Part shown: positions 6,636-13,795 of the stretch, piece after piece
Layout: the number at the start of each line of letters is the position of its first letter
Position numbering within the stretch: position 1 is the stretch's first letter
Assembly: GCA_903871865.1 (NCBI GenBank)
Contig: CAIQIL010000164.1
Location: forward strand, 1 to 14,564
Length of the DNA stretch: 14,564 bases
Source: an uncultured Burkholderiales bacterium
Lineage (GTDB): Bacteria > Pseudomonadota > Gammaproteobacteria > Burkholderiales > Burkholderiaceae_C
Direction: 5' to 3'
Position numbers and translations under genes: made by a program
The notes under the pieces: model-generated
What the model was told of the DNA's origin: nothing
Seen by the model: the letters and a program-made list of their open reading frames with translations, nothing else
The model's database searches: none

Positions 6636-6680
6636 ATGATTTTTTCGCGTATCGCATCTGGAGGGCTTGAAAATGAATAA
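6636..6680 (+). other. Possible 14-codon leader ORF overlapping the next start
   Basis: ATG at 6636 opens a 14-codon frame (MIFSRIASGGLENE) whose TAA at 6678-6680 overlaps the first codons of the DUF1549/DUF1553 gene in another frame. AGGA at 6622-6625 lies 10 bases before it. It might tune translation of the main gene by coupling, but a frame this short can easily arise by chance. Confidence 0.15.
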
Positions 6681-9027
6681 GAAGTGGCTTGTTTCTGCCG
6701 CTGTCGGTCTCGTGGCTGTGTCATTGCATGCCGCCGAAACCCAGCCGGCCGAGCCCTCGGCCAAATCCACATCTGCCACGTCGGGCACCACGTCCGCGCG
6801 CTGGAGCCCCTATCAGGCGGTCAAGGCGCCGGAGCTTCCCCAAGTCAAAAACCGCAAGTGGGTGCGCTCACCCATTGACGCCTTCGTGCTGGCCCAGCAG
6901 GAAGCCGCCGGTCTGAAGCCGTCGGCGGAAGCGGACCGCGCCACCTTCATCCGCCGCGCCACCCTGGACGCCTGGGGCCTGCTGCCCACGCCGGAGGAGA
7001 TCAAGGCCTTCGTCAATGACAAGTCGCCCCAGGCCCACGAGAAGCTGGTGGACCGCCTGCTGGCCTCCCACCACTTCGGCGAGCGTCAGGCGCGCCGCTG
7101 GCTGGACCTGGCCCGCTACGCCGACAGCACCGGTTTTCAGAACGACAACACGCGCCCGAACAACTGGCGCTACCGCGACTACGTCATCAACGCCTTCAAC
7201 CAGGACAAGCCCTTCTCGCGCTTCATCCAGGAACAGGTCGCGGGTGACGAGCTGTGGCCCGACAGCCAGGAGGCTCGCGTCGCCACTGGCTTCCTGGCCG
7301 GCTACCCGGACAACTTCAACTCGCGCGACCTGGTGCAGCGCAAGTACCAGATCGAAACCGACATGACGGACCTGGTGGGCGAGACCTTCCTGTCCAGCAC
7401 CATCGGTTGCGCCCGCTGCCACAACCACAAGTCGGACCGCGTCAGCCAGAAGGAGTACTTCCAGCTGCAGGCCTTCTTCGCCAACACCGCCTTCAACGAG
7501 AAGACACCGCTGGCCCAGGGCACCGAGAGCGACTACGACAAGGAGTTCCTCAAGGCCCAGGCTGCTTACCAGGATGCGACCAAGGACATCCGCGCCAAGC
7601 AGAAAGCCATCCTGGACACGGTGCGCGAGGCCGGCCGCAAGTACTACAACGAGCGCTACCTCGACGACAGCCGCGCCGCCATCTTCAAGCCTGAGGGTGA
7701 GTGGACCGCGCTGGACAAGTGGGTGAACTGGCGCAAGCAGGCCGTCGCGTCCGACAACGAAATCGTCCAGTACCTGCGCAACACCGCCGAGGAGAAAGAC
7801 CGCGCCGACCACAACCCCGACAACGTCGAGAAGTGGAAGCAGTACCAGGCGCTGCAGGCCGAGCTCAAGAAGTTCGACAAGCTCAAGCCTGCCAAGGGCA
7901 GCACCTGGTTGACCACGGCCTTCGAGCTGACGAACAAGGACGTGCCGGCCACGCATGTGCGCTTCGGTGGCATCCACGAGCGTCCGCTGGAAGCGGTGAA
8001 CCCGGCCATCCCGGCACTGTGGGGGGGCAAGGGTGAGGTCGCCATCACGCCGACGGACAAGTCCTCGGGTCGCCGCACCGCGCTGGCCCAGTGGCTGAGC
8101 AGCGACAGCAACCCGCTGACCGCCCGCGTGTACGCCAACCGCGTGTGGGCCCAGTACTTCGACAAGGGCATCGTGCCGACCGTGGCCGACTTCGGTCGCG
8201 CTGGCCAGAAGCCCACCAACCCCGAGTTGCTGGACCACCTGGCGTCGCGCTTCGTGGAGAACGGCTGGAGCGTCAAGAAGCTGCACCGCGAGATCCTGCT
8301 GTCGGCGACCTACCGCCAGGCATCCGACGAGCGCGTCGAGGTGGCCAAGGCCGACCCGGAGAACAAGCTGCTGGCGGTCTACCCCCGCAAGCGCTTGGAA
8401 GCCGAGGTCATCCGTGACTCGCTGCTGTACGCATCGGGCTTGCTGGTGGACAAGGTCGGTGGCCCGTCGGTGTTCCCGCCCGTGCTGAAGGTCGGCGATG
8501 TGGGCAAGTCGCAAGACTTCGCCGGCAACCGCGCCTGGACGGTCTCGGAGAACAAGGAAGACTGGCACCGCCGCAGCATCTACGTGTTCACGCGCCGCAG
8601 CTTCCCGTACCCGATCACGCAGAACTTCGACCCGGCCAACCCGAACAACCCGCATCACAAGCGGGACGTGACGACCACGCCGCTGCAGGCCCTGACGCTC
8701 TTCAACAGCGAGATCGTCTTTGACTGGAGCCAGGCGCTGGCAGGCCGCGTGATCAACGAAGCCGGCCCGAGCGAAGACGCCCAGCTCAGCCGCGTGTACG
8801 AAATCCTGTTCGCCCGCGACCCGAGCAAGGCCGAGCGCGCCGCCCTCAAGCAGTTCCTCGCCGAGCAGCAGATCGCCATCCGCCAGAAGGTCGCCACCGG
8901 CAAGTTCGAAGTGGCCGTGCCCCAGGGCCTGAAGGACACCAAGAACTACGACCCGGTGCGCTCCGCCGCCTTCGTGGACCTGGTGCACACGGTGGCCAAT
9001 TCGAACAGCTTCGCCTACCGGTTCTGA
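6673..9027 (+). CDS. PSCyt2/PSD1 protein (DUF1549 + DUF1553) with one c-type haem motif
   Basis: A 784-residue exported protein (signal peptide to about residue 20, SLHA-A). The DUF1549/PSCyt2 domain covers about 65-275, with LARYADSTGFQNDN, the YRDYVINAFNQDKPF segment and the haem-c motif CARCH (246-250) in the family context IGCARCHNHKSDRVSQKEYF. A charged, partly helical middle (about 285-405) leads to DUF1553/PSD1 at about 465-735, with GRRTALAQWL, NRVWAQYFDKGIV, FGRAGQKPTNPELLDHLASR and HREILLSATYRQAS. The ATG at 6673 is chosen because GGAGGG (6660-6665) stands 7 bases before it. These domains abound in Planctomycetes, often fused to an N-terminal PSCyt1 cytochrome, which is absent here; the separate cytochromes downstream may replace it. 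No enzyme activity is established for the family. First gene of the sigma-54 operon; codon use looks native. Confidence 0.92.
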   Translation: MNKKWLVSAAVGLVAVSLHAAETQPAEPSAKSTSATSGTTSARWSPYQAVKAPELPQVKNRKWVRSPIDAFVLAQQEAAGLKPSAEADRATFIRRATLDAWGLLPTPEEIKAFVNDKSPQAHEKLVDRLLASHHFGERQARRWLDLARYADSTGFQNDNTRPNNWRYRDYVINAFNQDKPFSRFIQEQVAGDELWPDSQEARVATGFLAGYPDNFNSRDLVQRKYQIETDMTDLVGETFLSSTIGCARCHNHKSDRVSQKEYFQLQAFFANTAFNEKTPLAQGTESDYDKEFLKAQAAYQDATKDIRAKQKAILDTVREAGRKYYNERYLDDSRAAIFKPEGEWTALDKWVNWRKQAVASDNEIVQYLRNTAEEKDRADHNPDNVEKWKQYQALQAELKKFDKLKPAKGSTWLTTAFELTNKDVPATHVRFGGIHERPLEAVNPAIPALWGGKGEVAITPTDKSSGRRTALAQWLSSDSNPLTARVYANRVWAQYFDKGIVPTVADFGRAGQKPTNPELLDHLASRFVENGWSVKKLHREILLSATYRQASDERVEVAKADPENKLLAVYPRKRLEAEVIRDSLLYASGLLVDKVGGPSVFPPVLKVGDVGKSQDFAGNRAWTVSENKEDWHRRSIYVFTRRSFPYPITQNFDPANPNNPHHKRDVTTTPLQALTLFNSEIVFDWSQALAGRVINEAGPSEDAQLSRVYEILFARDPSKAERAALKQFLAEQQIAIRQKVATGKFEVAVPQGLKDTKNYDPVRSAAFVDLVHTVANSNSFAYRF

Positions 9028-9073
9028 GCCCGATTTTTTCAACACATCGATTGAACGAAGACAAGGAACACAC

Positions 9074-10525
9074 ATGAGCAACGATCAACGTCGCGCCTTT
9101 TTGCGCCAAGCCGGCCTGGGTCTGGGTGGCGCCGCCCTGGGCGGTTTCATCCCCGGCATCGGCCACGTCAGTGCCGCCACCGCGGCCGAGCTGCTGGACC
9201 CGCTGGCGACCAAGGCGCCGCAGTTTCCCGCCAAGATCAAGTCGGTGATCTGGTTGCACCAGAACGGCGCGCCTTCCACGCTGGACCTGTACGACCACAA
9301 GCCCGACCTGCAGAAGCTGGCCGGCCAGCCGGTGCCTGCCTCCTTCCTCAAGGGCATCAAGACCAGCACGCAGGGCGGCGTGGGCAAGCTGTACGCGTCC
9401 AACGAACGCACCTGGAAGCAGCATGGCGAAAGCGGTGCGTGGTTCTCCAACCTGCTGCCCAACCTGGCCACCCAGGCCGACAAGCTGACCTTCATCAAGT
9501 CCAGCACCACCGTGGGCGCCACCCACGACATTTCCATCCTCAAGCTCAACACGGGTGACCTGAACCCGGGCCGTCCCTCGCTGGGCGCCTGGATCAACTA
9601 CGCCCTGGGCTCGGCCAACCCCGACCTGCCGTCCTACGTGGTGCTCTACAACGGCGACCGCGAGCCTTCGGCCGGTTCGGTCAACTGGAGCGCAGGCTTC
9701 CTGCCGGCCGTCTACCAGGGCACGGCCTTCCGCCCGGGTGATTCCCCGATCCTGTACCTGGAGCGCCCGGAACTGCGCAACGCCGTGCAGCAACGCACCT
9801 CGCTGGACCTGCTCAAGCGCCTGAACCTGATCGGTGCCGAGCATTACCCGCACGACACCGAGCTGAAGGCCCGCCTGCAGTCCTACGAGCTGGCCGACCG
9901 CATGCAGGCCGCTGCGCCCGCCGCGGTGGACATCAGCAAGGAAAGTGCGGCCACCAAGGAGCTCTACGGCCTGAACGACAAGACCAGCCAGAGCTACGGC
10001 GAGGTGCTGCTGCGCGCCCGCCGCCTGGTGGAGCGCGGTGTGCGCTTCGTGCAGGTGGTCTCGGGCTTTCCCGAGGGTGTGGACATCGACCGCCAGAGCT
10101 GGGATGCGCACAGCGAGCTGGACGCCAACCACGCCGTCATGGCCCGCATGGTGGACAAGCCCATCGCCGGCCTGCTGCACGACCTGAAGGAGCGTGGCCT
10201 GCTGGACAGCACCCTGGTGGTGTGGACCTCCGAGTTCGGCCGCACCTCCTGGGGCGAAAGCGGCACCGGTCGCGACCACAACCCATGGGGCTACACGCAG
10301 TGGATGGCCGGCGGTGGCCTCAAGGCGGGCTTCACCTATGGCGAGACCGACGAAGTGGGCCTGCAAGTGGCCGACAAGGACAAGGCCGTGGACACCTACG
10401 ACCTGCACGCCACCGTGTTGCACCTGATGGGCCTGGACCACCTCAAGACCACCTTCATCCACAACGGCCGCTCCGAGCGCCCGACCGTGGTGTACGGCAA
10501 GGTCATCAAGGAGATCCTGGCCTGA
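9074..10525 (+). CDS. Tat-exported DUF1501 protein (alkaline phosphatase/sulfatase-like fold)
   Basis: A 483-residue protein with a clear Tat signal (QRRAFLRQAG at 5-14, Gly/Ala-rich hydrophobic region to about 36). DUF1501 features are present: an early HQNGAPSTLDLYDHKP segment (62-77), the central NWSAGFLPAVYQGTAFRPG region, WDAH (343-346), SEFGRT (386-391) and GRDHNP (399-404). These Asp/His clusters correspond to metal-binding positions of the alkaline phosphatase / sulfatase superfamily, but no DUF1501 protein has a settled activity. AAGGA lies about 6 bases before the ATG, 46 bases after the DUF1549/DUF1553 stop. Pairing of DUF1501 with DUF1549/DUF1553 is the typical planctomycete arrangement, so the two probably act together in the periplasm. 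Tat export implies folding, and perhaps metal loading, before transport. A sulfatase-like hydrolysis would fit the organosulfur-type transporter, but this is speculation. Confidence 0.93.
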   Translation: MSNDQRRAFLRQAGLGLGGAALGGFIPGIGHVSAATAAELLDPLATKAPQFPAKIKSVIWLHQNGAPSTLDLYDHKPDLQKLAGQPVPASFLKGIKTSTQGGVGKLYASNERTWKQHGESGAWFSNLLPNLATQADKLTFIKSSTTVGATHDISILKLNTGDLNPGRPSLGAWINYALGSANPDLPSYVVLYNGDREPSAGSVNWSAGFLPAVYQGTAFRPGDSPILYLERPELRNAVQQRTSLDLLKRLNLIGAEHYPHDTELKARLQSYELADRMQAAAPAAVDISKESAATKELYGLNDKTSQSYGEVLLRARRLVERGVRFVQVVSGFPEGVDIDRQSWDAHSELDANHAVMARMVDKPIAGLLHDLKERGLLDSTLVVWTSEFGRTSWGESGTGRDHNPWGYTQWMAGGGLKAGFTYGETDEVGLQVADKDKAVDTYDLHATVLHLMGLDHLKTTFIHNGRSERPTVVYGKVIKEILA

Positions 10526-10917
10526 TGCTGCAAGGAGCCCGCAAGACCTGGGTCGCGCTGGCCCTGCTGGCTGCGGTGTTCGGAGGCGTTCGCGCCGCCG
10601 ACACCGAGCTGGACATGGACCTGATGCAGACCATCGAGGACACCAACAAGAGCCTGGCCTCGAACATCGCCACGCAGAACGCACCGGGCAGCACGTCCGA
10701 TGCGAAAGAGTTGCAGGCGCTGTTCGGCAAGGTGGAGGCGCATTTCGTGGCCAAGGGCGATGCGCCCGATGCCGTGGACCTGTCGCGCAAGAGTCGTGAG
10801 TTGTCCGAAGCCATCGTCAAGTCGGTGGCGACCAAGGATTTCGGCACGGCGTCTGACTCGGCCACGACCTTGTCGCGCACCTGCCGCACCTGCCACACCT
10901 TCTACAAGAAGTCCTGA
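10525..10917 (+). CDS. Small periplasmic cytochrome c with C-terminal haem (c'/c556-like)
   Basis: A 130-residue protein with a Sec signal (cleavage near VRA-A, residue 24), a helical body and one haem-c motif CRTCH (120-124) seven residues from the end, the layout of four-helix-bundle cytochromes c'/c556. Met31 and Met34 lie in the first mature helix (DMDLMQTIEDTNKSL) and could supply the sixth iron ligand, so a low-spin electron carrier is plausible. The start ATG shares one base with the TGA of the DUF1501 gene (TGATG at 10523-10527), so translation is coupled. It is probably the direct electron partner of the two preceding proteins. Confidence 0.88.
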   Translation: MLQGARKTWVALALLAAVFGGVRAADTELDMDLMQTIEDTNKSLASNIATQNAPGSTSDAKELQALFGKVEAHFVAKGDAPDAVDLSRKSRELSEAIVKSVATKDFGTASDSATTLSRTCRTCHTFYKKS

Positions 10918-10920
10918 GGG
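10916..10920 (+). promoter_or_regulatory. Ribosome-binding site supporting a TTG start
   Basis: GAGGG overlaps the preceding stop codon and stands 6 bases before the TTG at 10927. The in-frame GTG (10942) and ATG (10954) lack a comparable site, so TTG is the favoured start of the dihaem cytochrome. Confidence 0.5.
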
Positions 10921-10926
10921 TGTGTT

Positions 10927-11646
10927 TTGCCGAACCAAGTTGTGAACCAAACGATGGGTGCCGTGTTGTCGGTGATGTTGTCTGTGTGCTGCTTGCCGGC
11001 GTCCGCTTGGGCGGCGGCCAAAGCCGCTGCCGCGGTCAAGGTGAGCGGTGCTCCGAGGGCTTCTCCGAGCGTGCCTCAGCAAGGCAACCCCCTGTTGGGG
11101 CGCGAGAAGATCGACAGCGAACGTTGCCAGGAGTGCCATGGCGTCGACGGACAAGGCGCAGGCCATGCCAACGGGCCCGAGGGCAAATTCGCCAAGCTGG
11201 CGGGGCAGGACGCCGCCTACCTCGTCAAACAGATGCAGGACTTCCGCTCCGGCGCGCGCAAGCACGACCAGATGGCCATCATGGCGCGCAGCGTCAGCGA
11301 CGAGGACGTGCGCGACATCTCGGCCTACTTCGCCAGCCTGCCTGCCATGAAGGGCGAGCCGGACCCGAAGGCGGCCGCCACATCTGCCATCGGTCAGCGC
11401 CTCCATGAACAGGGCGATGCCACGCGCGGCGTGCTGGCCTGTGCCAGCTGCCACAGCCCGCAGGCCCAGGGCGCGGCACTGGCCCCGCGCATTGCCGGCC
11501 AGGAATGGCGCTACCTGGACAAGCAGTTGCGCGACTGGCGCTCTGGCGACCGCAAGAACAGCCCTGATGGCGTCATGAACAAGGCCCTGGCACCCTTGAG
11601 CGACGCCGAAATCGAAGCCCTGGCCACGCACCTGGCCAGTCAGTGA
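10927..11646 (+). CDS. Dihaem cytochrome c, c4-like
   Basis: A 239-residue exported protein with two cytochrome c domains. Domain 1 has CQECH (67-71) with a distal Met near 116-119 (HDQMAIMARSVSDEDVRDIS); domain 2 has CASCH (172-176) with Met217 (DGVMNKALAPLSDAEIEALA). Both domains carry the YLVKQMQDFRSGAR / YLDKQLRDWRSGDR helix typical of cytochrome c4 and related class I cytochromes, which carry electrons in the periplasm, often to terminal oxidases. The signal peptide ends near AWA-A (residue 29). The TTG at 10927 is preferred for its Shine-Dalgarno sequence; starting at GTG 10942 or ATG 10954 would only shorten the signal's n-region. The gap to the previous gene is 9 bases, and the stop overlaps the next start (TGATG). 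Confidence 0.9.
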   Translation: MPNQVVNQTMGAVLSVMLSVCCLPASAWAAAKAAAAVKVSGAPRASPSVPQQGNPLLGREKIDSERCQECHGVDGQGAGHANGPEGKFAKLAGQDAAYLVKQMQDFRSGARKHDQMAIMARSVSDEDVRDISAYFASLPAMKGEPDPKAAATSAIGQRLHEQGDATRGVLACASCHSPQAQGAALAPRIAGQEWRYLDKQLRDWRSGDRKNSPDGVMNKALAPLSDAEIEALATHLASQ

Positions 11647-12281
11647 TGCCCACCTTGAAAGCACCCCCCATGACGAACCCGTTCCTGAACACCGTTGCCG
11701 CAGCCCTGGCCGCTGCGGCCCTGCTGAGTGCCGTGCCCGCCCAGGCCGCGCTGAAAGAAGGCGATGCCGCCCCCGACTTCAAGCTGCAGGCCTCCCAGGC
11801 CGGCAAGGCTTTCAGCTACACGCTGAAGGACGCGCTCAAGAAGGGCCCGGTGGTGGTGTATTTCTACCCCTCGGCCTTCACGGCCGGCTGCAACATCCAG
11901 GCGCACGCCTTTGCCAGCAACGTCGAGAAGTTCGCGGCGGCTGGCGCCACCATCGTGGGCGTCTCGCTGGACAGCATCTCCCGCCTGAACGACTTCTCGG
12001 CCGATCCGCAGTACTGCGCCGGCAAGATCCCCGTGGCCTCCGACGCCGATGGCCAGGTGGCGCGCGCCTTCGACCTGAGCGTCAGCGAGATCCCGGCAGG
12101 CCGCAAGGACACGCGCGGCGTCGAGATCGACCACGCCCGCACCGACCGCACCACCTTCATCGTCACGACGGATGGCCGCATCGCGGCCACCGTCGGTGGG
12201 GTGTCGCCCGATGCCAACGTGCAGCAGGCCCTGGACATCGTGCAGAACCTGCGTGCCAAGGCCGCAGCGCGGAAGTCCTGA
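11646..12281 (+). CDS. Periplasmic peroxiredoxin (AhpC/TSA/Bcp-like)
   Basis: A 211-residue thioredoxin-fold peroxidase with a Sec signal (hydrophobic 18-30, cleavage near AQA-A, residue 34). The active-site segment FYPSAFTAGCNIQAHAF holds the peroxidatic Cys82 in the T-x-x-C setting, and Arg168 in DRTTFIV is the likely active-site arginine. The resolving cysteine of classical Bcp, five residues after the first, is Ala87 here; the only other cysteine is Cys124 (DPQYCAG), so it is either a 1-Cys enzyme or uses a different disulfide. It would reduce peroxides in the periplasm, a plausible by-product of neighbouring haem chemistry. The ATG at 11646 overlaps the previous stop by one base; ATG 11670, which still keeps a full signal, is an alternative. 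Confidence 0.9.
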   Translation: MPTLKAPPMTNPFLNTVAAALAAAALLSAVPAQAALKEGDAAPDFKLQASQAGKAFSYTLKDALKKGPVVVYFYPSAFTAGCNIQAHAFASNVEKFAAAGATIVGVSLDSISRLNDFSADPQYCAGKIPVASDADGQVARAFDLSVSEIPAGRKDTRGVEIDHARTDRTTFIVTTDGRIAATVGGVSPDANVQQALDIVQNLRAKAAARKS

Positions 12282-12314
12282 GCCATCCCGAGCCCATCCC
12301 GAGGAGACAGCGAC

Positions 12315-13280
12315 ATGAGCACACCGTCCAGTGGCCACACCCGCAGCAGCAGCAACGCCAGCAGCAATGTGCCGTCCCAAGCCAAGCGCAAGACCGCCGC
12401 GGACTACCCGTCCGAAGTCATGCGCCTGTTCGACCAGTACGTCCACGGCCTGCTGGAGCGGCGTGGCTTCCTGCAGTCGGCCGCGAAGTACACGGCGGGC
12501 ATCGTGGCCGCCGAAACCTTGCTGGCCGAGCTCAGCCCGAACTTCGCCCACGCCCAGCAGGTCAAGGGCGATGACAGCCGTTTGCTGGCGCGCCACGTCG
12601 AGATCCCCTCGCCGCAGGGCTACGGCACGGTGCGCGGCTATCTGGTGCAGCCTGTGGGCGCCAGCGAGGCCAAAGCCAAGCTGCCCACGGTGCTGGTGGT
12701 GCACGAGAACCGCGGGCTGAATCCGCACATCGAGGACGTGGCCCGGCGCCTGGCGCTGGAGAACTTCATCGCGTTCGCGCCCGACGCCTTGTTCCCCCTG
12801 GGCGGCTACCCGGGCGACGAAGACAAGGCCCGAGAGCTTTTCCCCAAGCTGGACCAGGGCAAGACGCGCCAGGACTTCCTGGCCGCCGCGGCCTACCTCC
12901 AGGCTTTGCCGCAGGGCAATGGCCAGTTGGGGGTGGTGGGCTTTTGCTACGGCGGCAGCGTGTCGAACTTCCTGGCCACGCAACTGCCCACACTGGGCGC
13001 GGCCGTGCCTTTCTACGGCGGCCAGCCCTCGGCGGAAGACGCCGCCCGCATCCGCGCACCGCTGCTGCTGCAGTACGCCGCCAACGACGAGCGCATCAAC
13101 GCCGGCTGGCCAGCGTACGAAGCGGCCCTCAAGGCCGCCAAGGTGCGCTACGAGGCCCACACCTACCCGGGCACCCAGCACGGCTTCCACAACGACACCA
13201 CGCCCCGCTACGACGCGGCTGCCGCTTCGTTGGCCTGGCAACGCACCGTCGCCTTCTTCAACGCGCACCTGCGCACCTGA
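12315..13280 (+). CDS. Tat-exported dienelactone hydrolase-family enzyme
   Basis: A 321-residue alpha/beta hydrolase. The catalytic set of the dienelactone hydrolase family is visible: nucleophile Cys211 in GFCYGG, Asp258 in YAANDERIN, His289 in GTQHGFHND and Glu131 in VVHENRG. An ERRGFLQSAAKY segment (48-59) with the following hydrophobic stretch to about 80 (AHA-Q) resembles a Tat signal, but it is preceded by an unusually long polar n-region of about 47 residues, as in YghX-type relatives. GAGGAG (12301-12306) precedes the ATG by 8 bases. Classical family members open lactone rings in chlorocatechol breakdown in the cytoplasm; a periplasmic copy in a cytochrome operon suggests another ester or lactone substrate. 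The hydrolase call is secure; the substrate is unknown. Confidence 0.9.
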   Translation: MSTPSSGHTRSSSNASSNVPSQAKRKTAADYPSEVMRLFDQYVHGLLERRGFLQSAAKYTAGIVAAETLLAELSPNFAHAQQVKGDDSRLLARHVEIPSPQGYGTVRGYLVQPVGASEAKAKLPTVLVVHENRGLNPHIEDVARRLALENFIAFAPDALFPLGGYPGDEDKARELFPKLDQGKTRQDFLAAAAYLQALPQGNGQLGVVGFCYGGSVSNFLATQLPTLGAAVPFYGGQPSAEDAARIRAPLLLQYAANDERINAGWPAYEAALKAAKVRYEAHTYPGTQHGFHNDTTPRYDAAAASLAWQRTVAFFNAHLRT

Positions 13281-13314
13281 ATCCCCTCTCTACCCCAAGC
13301 CCCAAGGAAACACC

Positions 13315-13791
13315 ATGAACCTGCGTTTGAAACCCCTGCTGGCCGTTGCGCTGGCCGTGGCCACCTTGGCCGCTGCCGGCACCGCCGTGGCACAACAGGC
13401 GCCCAAGCCCGAGCAACTCATCAAGTGGCGCCAGTCGGCCTACCAGGTCCTGGCCTGGAACACCGGCCGCGTCAAAGCCAACGTGGACGGCACCTACAAC
13501 AAGGAAGACGTCATCAAGGCGTCCAACACCATCGCCGCGCTGGCCAACTCCGGTCTGGGCGCGCTCTTTGCGCCGGGTACCGAGACTGGCAAGGGCTGGC
13601 ACGAAACCACCGTCAAGCCCGAGCTGTTCACCGACAAGAAAGCCGGTGAGGTGGCCGCGGCCTTCAACAAGGAAGCCAACGAGCTGGCCAAGGTCGCCGC
13701 CGTGGGCGATGTGGCCGCGGTCAAGGCCCAGCTGGGCAAGCTGCAAGGCACGTGCAAGGCCTGCCACGACGACTTCCGCAAGAAGGACTGA
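13315..13791 (+). CDS. Cytochrome c'-like protein, probably five-coordinate haem
   Basis: A 158-residue protein with a Sec signal (cleavage near AVA-Q, residue 26), the N-terminal helix motif LIKWRQSAYQVLAWNTGRVKA (35-55) typical of cytochrome c', and CKACH (147-151) close to the C-terminus. The mature chain contains no methionine, so it cannot use the Met ligand of c556-type proteins. The distal residue opposite the haem would be a hydrophobic or Gln side chain, which fits a high-spin, five-coordinate cytochrome c' able to bind NO or CO. AAGGAA (13304-13309) precedes the ATG. It is the second C-terminal-haem cytochrome of the operon and is clearly diverged from the first (10525-10917), so they probably have different tasks. 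Confidence 0.92.
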   Translation: MNLRLKPLLAVALAVATLAAAGTAVAQQAPKPEQLIKWRQSAYQVLAWNTGRVKANVDGTYNKEDVIKASNTIAALANSGLGALFAPGTETGKGWHETTVKPELFTDKKAGEVAAAFNKEANELAKVAAVGDVAAVKAQLGKLQGTCKACHDDFRKKD

Positions 13792-13795
13792 GGCG

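Larger units (their letters stand above)
6220..6672. other. Divergent intergenic control region, no credible protein gene
   Basis: About 450 bases between the porin and the DUF1549/DUF1553 gene, visibly richer in A and T than the flanking genes. Frames on both strands across it have no convincing ribosome-binding site or family resemblance. It contains two outward-facing sigma-54 promoter matches, a 14-bp palindrome, a consensus IHF site, a 13-bp direct repeat, and weaker inverted repeats: GTTGA-N4-TCAAC at 6374-6387 and CATGG-N3-CCATG at 6411-6423. Confidence 0.85.

Noticed and set aside
6307..6657. Minus-strand 116-codon frame in the intergenic region
   Set aside because: No credible ribosome-binding site, no recognisable protein pattern, and it overlaps the promoter, IHF site and palindrome.
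6868..9081. Minus-strand open frame of 737 codons opposite the DUF1549/DUF1553 gene
   Set aside because: Antisense shadow; the plus strand carries clear domains, a haem motif, a signal peptide and a ribosome-binding site.
12282..12314. Short repeat AGCCATCCCG / AGCCCATCCCG before the hydrolase gene
   Set aside because: Two imperfect copies of about 11 bases in a 33-base gap; no hairpin or T-run, so neither a terminator nor a convincing regulatory site.
8846..13268. Long minus-strand frames (8846-10684, 10396-11664, 11640-13268)
   Set aside because: Low-complexity Arg/Gly/Ala/Val-rich translations opposite recognised genes, without a start signal or family resemblance.
13346..13795. N-terminal extension of the lectin-like protein across the cytochrome c' gene
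   Set aside because: The extension is the out-of-frame translation of the cytochrome gene; the ATG at 13796 opens a clear signal peptide.
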